Part shown: piece after piece, positions 5,552 to 9,680 of the stretch
Numbering within the stretch: position 1 is the first letter of the stretch
Layout: each line of letters opens with the position of its first letter
From: an uncultured Planctomycetaceae bacterium
Lineage (GTDB): Bacteria; Planctomycetota; Planctomycetia; Pirellulales; Pirellulaceae
DNA length: 9,680 nucleotides
NCBI GenBank assembly: GCA_903927685.1
Contig: CAIYOB010000764.1
Coordinates: 1-9,680 of the forward strand
Reading direction: 5' to 3'
Made by a program: the position numbers and the translations under genes
The notes under the pieces: generated by a model
What the model was told of the DNA's origin: nothing
Database searches by the model: none
Seen by the model: the letters and a program-made list of their open reading frames with translations, nothing else

Positions 5552-7231
5552 ATGGGACATGAAGCCAATTACGTACTCCGCCGGGGTGGCCGCACGCAGA
5601 TCTTCTACAGTCCTTGGGGGGCGATTTCGCTGGCGGAGGATATTTTCTGGGGGCCTGACGAGACGACTCGTTTCGCGCGCACCTTCCAGGCCGCGGATCA
5701 ACTGTTGGAGCCTGCCGACTGTGGAGGCGCCGCGCTGATCGACTGGGACCGGCGCCGGCTGACTTGGTTTGAGTCGGGCGACGGCGAGCAGGATCCGGCC
5801 GAGCGGCACTTGCACGCGCAGTTGTTGCAGCAGACTTGGCCGGGTTGGGAGATCCGCTCTGCGGAGGCTGGGATCCGAACCATCGCCGCTGAACTCGGAC
5901 TCAATCGCCCGGAGGCGACCACCGCCGAGGACGCGCCGCTCGCAATCGGAACGCCGGTCGCCGTGCCGAAAGCAGGAGGAGCTTTCGAGCGGGGACCGCG
6001 GCCGGTCGAGCCGCAAGCCGCCGCAGCTTCGCGCGACGACGTTCCCATCTGCCTGGCTCCGCTGGTGACGCGGTTGCTGGACGAGGAACGCTGGGATCCG
6101 CGTGCCATGTTCGATGGCATTCACCGGGATTCGAGGCACGCCAGCGTGGGCTGCGGCTGCGTGTTGGTCCTGGTCACGCTGAGTGCCATCGCGGTAGCCA
6201 CGTGGCTACGCACGATTCCTGCGTTGGTCGGGTGCGTTCTGGTGATCCTGGCCGTGCTGATTCCCGCCGTGCGGGCCTGGCGGCGCTCGGCACTGTTGTT
6301 CGCCGTGACGGATGGAATGGATGTCGCCCCGCAGCCAGCCGGGCCGTCCCTGCCGAAAAAACGGTCGATTTTGGACCAAGTCCTGACTCGCCTTGGCTAT
6401 CCAACCATCGAGCAATTGGAGCAAGCGGGGCTGTGCGTATCCGCCGCGGATGATGCGGGCGAGGAGGACGAACGGCCCGACCGCTTTGGACCTCTGCGGC
6501 CGCTGCGCGCGGACGAGATCGCGGGGGTCGTCTTCTATCGGATTCGCCTGAGCCGCCTGCGGCTGCGCGAACTGCGGCGCGGCGCATCGTTGTGGCAGGC
6601 CTGCCTCTTGAAGTACCTGGCGCCCCTCGGCTGGTACGACGAGGCGATCATCCCCGTTCCCCGCGCCGAGCGGCTGATCCCGCTGACCTGGAACGACTTG
6701 CCGAGACATGTCCAGCGGCAGATGGAGCCGTGGCGGAGACAGGCAGCGGACAGCGGATTCGCCGCGGAGTTTCTGTACACGCTGCCGATGCTGGGGCGGC
6801 AGGAAGGGTTCGGCTTGGCCCTGTGCGACACCGCGGGCTTGATCGTGGTGTCGCTGCAATACGCCCGGATCCGGATCCGGCTGGCGCCCGACGAGGAGCC
6901 GTTCAGCGACGAGGAGCTGTTCGAGGTGGTGCTGACGACCGTCCTGCCCGACAACCGGCTGCTGGTTACTCAGCGGCACATCGCCGAGCTGGACCCGCCG
7001 CCCAACCGCGAAGTGCGCGTCCTTGAAGACGGGGAATGGCCGGAACTGCTGGCGATGCACCAGGGGCGCATGGAAGCGTGGGACCGCGCCGGCTTGCAAC
7101 GCGTGAAGGTCGCGGATTTGCCCGCCGTGCTGCTGCAGTGGAACCACCAAGAGGTTGACTATCATGTCGCGCGGGGCGTCTACCAACGCATGACCCGCGC
7201 AGACATCGATCGCTTTGCGGAAGACGGATGA
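5552..7231 (+). CDS. Unrecognised protein with a central two-helix membrane hairpin
   Basis: 559 residues from ATG 5552, with GGTGGA at 5541-5546 as ribosome binding site, 38 nt after the previous gene. I do not recognise the family. Residues 1-125 form a compact, aromatic-rich N-terminal domain (starting MGHEANYVLRRGGRTQIFYS). Residues about 125-165 are a low-complexity Ala/Pro linker. Two adjacent hydrophobic segments at about 199-219 and 222-240 form a membrane hairpin with a very short loop, flanked by RDSRH and RAWRR, which by the positive-inside rule puts both large domains in the cytoplasm. Residues about 265-559 form a soluble Arg/Leu-rich domain with many charged helices and no recognised catalytic motif. 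A long open frame on the opposite strand is a codon-bias shadow. The gene lies between an exported transglutaminase-like pair and a tRNA methyltransferase, so it may be functionally linked to the former, but this rests only on operon position. Confidence 0.8.
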   Translation: MGHEANYVLRRGGRTQIFYSPWGAISLAEDIFWGPDETTRFARTFQAADQLLEPADCGGAALIDWDRRRLTWFESGDGEQDPAERHLHAQLLQQTWPGWEIRSAEAGIRTIAAELGLNRPEATTAEDAPLAIGTPVAVPKAGGAFERGPRPVEPQAAAASRDDVPICLAPLVTRLLDEERWDPRAMFDGIHRDSRHASVGCGCVLVLVTLSAIAVATWLRTIPALVGCVLVILAVLIPAVRAWRRSALLFAVTDGMDVAPQPAGPSLPKKRSILDQVLTRLGYPTIEQLEQAGLCVSAADDAGEEDERPDRFGPLRPLRADEIAGVVFYRIRLSRLRLRELRRGASLWQACLLKYLAPLGWYDEAIIPVPRAERLIPLTWNDLPRHVQRQMEPWRRQAADSGFAAEFLYTLPMLGRQEGFGLALCDTAGLIVVSLQYARIRIRLAPDEEPFSDEELFEVVLTTVLPDNRLLVTQRHIAELDPPPNREVRVLEDGEWPELLAMHQGRMEAWDRAGLQRVKVADLPAVLLQWNHQEVDYHVARGVYQRMTRADIDRFAEDG

Positions 7232-7261
7232 TACCAACCCAGGCAAGGAGACTCGCCCCGC

Positions 7262-7732
7262 ATGCCCGCCGAACCGCTCTTGCACGTCGTCCTGTATCAG
7301 CCCGAAATCCCCCAGAACGCCGGGAATATCGGCCGCACTTGCGCCGCGCTGGGCGCCAAGCTGTGGCTGGTGCGCCCGCTGGGCTTTCGCATGGACGAGC
7401 GGCACCTGCGGCGGGCTGGCCTGGACTACTGGCAGCACCTGGATTGGGAAGCGGTGGACGATTGGACAGCCCTCCGCCAGCGGCTGCCCGACCACGAGCC
7501 GTGGCTGTTCACGAAAACGGCCCAGCGGCTCTATACGGAGGCCGCGTTCGCCCCCGGCGACGTGCTGGTCTTCGGCAGCGAAACCCAAGGCTTGCCGCCG
7601 TCGCTACTGGATTCGGCCGCGCCCCGCTGCCTGCGGATCCCGATGCGTCCCGAAGTCCGCAGCCTGAACCTGGCTTGCAGCGTCGCGATCGCCGCCTACG
7701 AGGCCCAGCGGCAGCTGGGCGCCCCCATCTGA
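7262..7732 (+). CDS. trmL: tRNA (cytidine/uridine-34-2'-O)-methyltransferase TrmL (YibK-type SPOUT)
   Basis: 156 residues, the usual size for TrmL. All three SPOUT knot motifs are present: NAGNIGRTCAALGA (19-32), FGSETQGLP (104-112) and RSLNLACSVAIAAYE (133-147). VLYQPEIPQN at the N-terminus is also typical. Family members work as cytosolic dimers that use S-adenosylmethionine to methylate the ribose 2'-OH of the wobble nucleotide 34 in certain leucine tRNAs. The start ATG 7262 has AAGGAG at 7245-7250, 30 nt after the preceding gene, so it is probably the last gene of the transglutaminase-like operon. The link to its neighbours is likely just shared transcription. The stop codon (7730-7732) lies just before a palindrome that overlaps the promoter of the next module. 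No intrinsic terminator is visible after it. Confidence 0.95.
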   Translation: MPAEPLLHVVLYQPEIPQNAGNIGRTCAALGAKLWLVRPLGFRMDERHLRRAGLDYWQHLDWEAVDDWTALRQRLPDHEPWLFTKTAQRLYTEAAFAPGDVLVFGSETQGLPPSLLDSAAPRCLRIPMRPEVRSLNLACSVAIAAYEAQRQLGAPI

Positions 7733-7733
7733 C

Positions 7734-7751
7734 GAGTCAGCCCGTTGACTC
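7734..7751. promoter_or_regulatory. Palindromic operator candidate over the -35 box
   Basis: GAGTCA (7734-7739) and TGACTC (7746-7751) are a perfect inverted repeat separated by 6 nt. The right arm overlaps the -35 box at 7745-7750. This placement suits repression by a dimeric DNA-binding protein, most simply the XRE regulator encoded as the second gene of the module. That link is inference. Confidence 0.55.
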
Positions 7752-7773
7752 TGTGGGCCGGGAATCGTAGTAT
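7745..7773 (+). promoter_or_regulatory. Sigma70-like promoter of the toxin-antitoxin-like module
   Basis: TTGACT (7745-7750, 5 of 6 to consensus), a 17-nt spacer and TAGTAT (7768-7773, 4 of 6) form one of the best promoters in the window. Transcription would begin near 7780, about 35 nt ahead of the first gene. It shows that this pair is transcribed separately from the trmL operon. Confidence 0.72.
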
Positions 7774-7814
7774 TCTGCAACGGGGGGAAGTGGTCGGCCG
7801 GAGCAGAGACTGCC

Positions 7815-8084
7815 ATGTGGGTGCAAGTCATTTGGGATTTGGAGGACGACCCCCACGGCAACTTGCAGCACATTGCGGAGCACGGCGTGACCCCTGACGA
7901 GGTCGAAGAAATCCTGAGAGATCGGCATAGCCAGACGGCTTACAGCAACTCGAGCGGCCGACCGATCACGTTTGGCTGGACGGGGCACGGTCGCTACCTG
8001 GCCGTCATCTGGGAACTGGTCGATCGGGATCCGCTGGTTGCCTACCCAGTTACTGCCTACGAGGCCCCAGAACCTGGGCGTTAG
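7815..8084 (+). CDS. Small BrnT/DUF4258-like protein, candidate type II toxin
   Basis: 89 residues from ATG 7815, with GGAG at 7800-7803. The pattern resembles BrnT-type RNase toxins and related DUF4258-like small proteins. It has a WD..DD start, HIAEHGVTPDEVEEILRD (about 18-35; compare the BrnT motif of a histidine-glycine-valine followed by an E/D-rich helix), SGRPITFGWTGHGRYLAVIWE (about 47-67, beta strands) and a final strand YPVTAYEAPE. No catalytic residue can be assigned with confidence. The next gene begins 8 nt later and encodes an XRE regulator, an arrangement typical of toxin-antitoxin operons in which the second gene is the antitoxin. Toxin activity is inferred from family resemblance and context; the protein could instead be a harmless member of a small planctomycete family. 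Confidence 0.75.
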   Translation: MWVQVIWDLEDDPHGNLQHIAEHGVTPDEVEEILRDRHSQTAYSNSSGRPITFGWTGHGRYLAVIWELVDRDPLVAYPVTAYEAPEPGR

Positions 8085-8092
8085 AGGCGAAG

Positions 8093-8458
8093 ATGAGCGA
8101 AAACCGAGTTCACCGCAAGATCGAGCGGACGCCGGAAGACCTGCGGCGACTGGCTGAGATTCGGGCCAGGTTCCAGCGGGACAAGCCTGGGTTGGACGAA
8201 CTCCAATCCAGCGGCGACGTCACCGAAATCGTGTCGCACGGCGAGTATCTGGACCTGCAGACAATGCTTGCACAGTTGAAGGAGCACCGGCTGCGTCGGG
8301 GGCTGAGTCTGGCAGATGTGGCTGGGCGGAGCGGCATGGATCGATCCGCGGTCAGCAGCCTGGAGAATGGCATCTACGTAAACCCGACGGTGGACACGCT
8401 CTATCGGTACGCGGAGGCGATTGGCGCCGAGATTGGTTTCAGTGTCCGAGCCTCGTAG
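8093..8458 (+). CDS. XRE-family helix-turn-helix regulator, candidate antitoxin
   Basis: 121 residues from ATG 8093, with AGAGG (8083-8087) overlapping the stop of the preceding gene. A charged N-terminal part (1-55, rich in Arg, Glu and Asp) is followed by a Cro/cI-type helix-turn-helix at about 58-112: MLAQLKEHRLRRGLSLADVA, then SGMDRSAVSSLENG, with the scaffold residues typical of XRE proteins. The N-terminal extension may bind and neutralise the preceding small protein, and the HTH would bind DNA. A palindrome over the module's -35 box is a natural target for autorepression. Both ideas are inference. Its last 20 nt overlap the end of the convergent helicase-nuclease gene. Confidence 0.9.
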   Translation: MSENRVHRKIERTPEDLRRLAEIRARFQRDKPGLDELQSSGDVTEIVSHGEYLDLQTMLAQLKEHRLRRGLSLADVAGRSGMDRSAVSSLENGIYVNPTVDTLYRYAEAIGAEIGFSVRAS

Positions 8459-9680
8459 CGTCGCGATCCACCGTCAGGACCAGGCCGGCCTCGACGAACA
8501 GCAACGTGGCGACGATGCGTTCCAAGGGACAACCCGTCATCTGGCTGACCGCCCGCTGGTAGGCCTGCAGTTGAGGCGCATAGAAGGCGACTTTGGCGGC
8601 CTGCTGCTGCGGATTGCTGGCGTCGAACAAGTCCGTCTTGAAATCGATGATCTCCGCCGCCACCACCTGGCCGCCCGCTTCGAGCAGGACCAGGCGATCG
8701 ATGAAGCCCGTCAGCAGTTGATCGCCGTCGCGAATCGCGAAGCCTCGCTCGTTTTGGGCGGTGGGCGTCAAACGCCGCTTGCCGATTTGACGGAGCGCCG
8801 CACGCGAGAGCCCGATCTGCGCCAAGTCCTCGTAACGCCGCCGCGACAGGACTTCCGCCACTGGCGGCGCGGTCAGTTGCGACTGGAAGCGGGCTAATTC
8901 CGCCGCCAGATCGACCGCCGCCCCCGGCTCGGCAGCCAGCAGCTCCTGCGCGACGGCCGTCAGCCTGGCCGGATCCGGCGCGCCGTCCTCGATCCACTGG
9001 ACTTGTTCCAACCAGGCGTGAACCAGTTGGCCGCGGAAAAAGGCCGCGGATCGCGAGGTCGCCAACAGGTGCTGCAACGAAACGGTGCCGCCCCCTTCCA
9101 GGCCCGATGGCCGCGCACGCTCCCAGCCCCGCCGCCGCCCGCCGGTCAGCGGCGCCAGGTGAACGCTCACCGGCCGGGACGCTGCTTCCCCGGTCCCGCC
9201 GACCGCAGCCGCCGGCGCAACCGCTCCGCCGGCACGAAACCACTCGGGATCGCCGTGCTCGTACAGCACCGTCGCCGGTTCGGCTCGGGCTCCATCCGCC
9301 AACGCGGCTCGCAACAGGCCAGCCGGGTTGCGCGGCAAGGTCTTCTCGCTGGCCGACGACGGCGGAATGATGGCATAGCACGCGTGAACGGCCCGGGTCA
9401 CGGCCACGTACAGCACGCACAGCGATTCGGTCACCGCGCGATCGGTCGCGTCCTCGAACATCTTCTGAAAAGCCGGCGGCAACAGCTGCTGGATGTCGAC
9501 GCTGGCATAGCGGCAGACACAGTCGACACCCTGTGTGACCTCCGGCCGATGAGTGACCACGCGCTCACTCTGTCCGATCAGGTCGGCATCCAGTTCCGGC
9601 AGGAACACGATGTCGAACTGCAAGCCCTTGGATTGGTGGATCGTCATCACGCGGACGTCCGCGGGCACGGGATCCGCGAC
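8439..9680 (-). CDS. UvrD/AddA/RecB-like helicase-nuclease, C-terminal part
   Basis: The frame is open at the right edge of the window, so the N-terminal ATPase portion is missing; about 413 residues are visible. Near the edge are the late superfamily I helicase motifs VRVMTIHQSKGLQFDIVFLPELD and ESLCVLYVAVTRA, the latter with the arginine-finger Arg. A PD-(D/E)XK nuclease domain follows: RGQLVHAWLE with a conserved His, GFIDRL with the metal-binding Asp, AEIIDFKTD with the D-x-K pair, and APQLQAY with the Q-x-x-x-Y motif. The nuclease site looks complete. Proteins with this helicase-plus-nuclease layout (AddA, RecB) process double-strand DNA ends for recombinational repair, usually with a partner subunit encoded nearby. 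The middle region is Ala/Arg/Gly-rich and less conserved. AddA is the most likely equivalent, but the partner gene is outside the window, so no symbol is given. The TGA stop (8439-8441) lies inside the convergent XRE gene. Confidence 0.9.
   Translation of the reverse strand, partial: VADPVPADVRVMTIHQSKGLQFDIVFLPELDADLIGQSERVVTHRPEVTQGVDCVCRYASVDIQQLLPPAFQKMFEDATDRAVTESLCVLYVAVTRAVHACYAIIPPSSASEKTLPRNPAGLLRAALADGARAEPATVLYEHGDPEWFRAGGAVAPAAAVGGTGEAASRPVSVHLAPLTGGRRRGWERARPSGLEGGGTVSLQHLLATSRSAAFFRGQLVHAWLEQVQWIEDGAPDPARLTAVAQELLAAEPGAAVDLAAELARFQSQLTAPPVAEVLSRRRYEDLAQIGLSRAALRQIGKRRLTPTAQNERGFAIRDGDQLLTGFIDRLVLLEAGGQVVAAEIIDFKTDLFDASNPQQQAAKVAFYAPQLQAYQRAVSQMTGCPLERIVATLLFVEAGLVLTVDRDATRLGH

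Noticed and set aside
6206..7588. A 460-codon open frame on the minus strand opposite the membrane-hairpin gene and trmL
   Set aside because: It runs antisense to two well-supported genes that share one frame, with no ribosome binding site or family resemblance; explained by codon bias.
9107..9370. Short plus-strand open frame inside the helicase-nuclease gene
   Set aside because: Low-complexity Ala/Pro/Arg translation, antisense to a gene with clear motifs; typical GC-rich shadow.

Overview
The window looks like a chromosomal segment from a high-GC bacterium, most plausibly a member of the Planctomycetota (Pirellulales-like). That assignment is inference from gene content: a hemolysin-type calcium-binding repeat protein, a SapC-family protein, exported transglutaminase-like paralogs with a shared WFPCQ motif, a tiny cysteine-rich lipoprotein, and a small toxin-like/XRE pair of a type I associate with planctomycetes. 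No rRNA, tRNA, CRISPR array, transposase or integrase was seen.

Layout. (1) 1-729, + strand: the C-terminal end of an RTX-type repeat protein, open at the left window edge, ending at a strong hairpin that can terminate transcription from both sides. (2) 828-2879, - strand: a SapC-family protein and, upstream of it, an exported alpha/beta hydrolase with a complete Ser-Asp-His set. The 306-nt gap between them holds nested inverted repeats built from four TTTGCC/GGCAAA half-sites. (3) 3108-3371, + strand: an 87-residue cysteine-rich lipoprotein followed by a perfect 11-bp GC hairpin. (4) 3603-7732, + strand: a probable four-gene operon behind a sigma70-like promoter (TTGATC-N17-TCTAAT). It encodes two tandem exported transglutaminase-like paralogs, a large unrecognised protein with a two-helix membrane hairpin, and the tRNA wobble methyltransferase TrmL. 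(5) 7745-8458, + strand: its own good promoter (TTGACT-N17-TAGTAT) with a palindrome over the -35 box, then a BrnT-like small protein and an XRE-type regulator, which look like a toxin-antitoxin module. (6) 8439 to the right edge, - strand: the C-terminal part of a UvrD/AddA/RecB-like helicase-nuclease whose stop codon lies inside the end of the XRE gene.

The most notable observation is in the transglutaminase pair. The second paralog keeps the catalytic Cys (GDC) and His (GHC). The first has Arg and Asn at those positions, so it is probably a catalytically dead pseudoenzyme translated just ahead of an active sister. The window is otherwise ordinary chromosome; the toxin-antitoxin-like module is the only accessory-looking element, and no clearly new defence or mobile system is visible.
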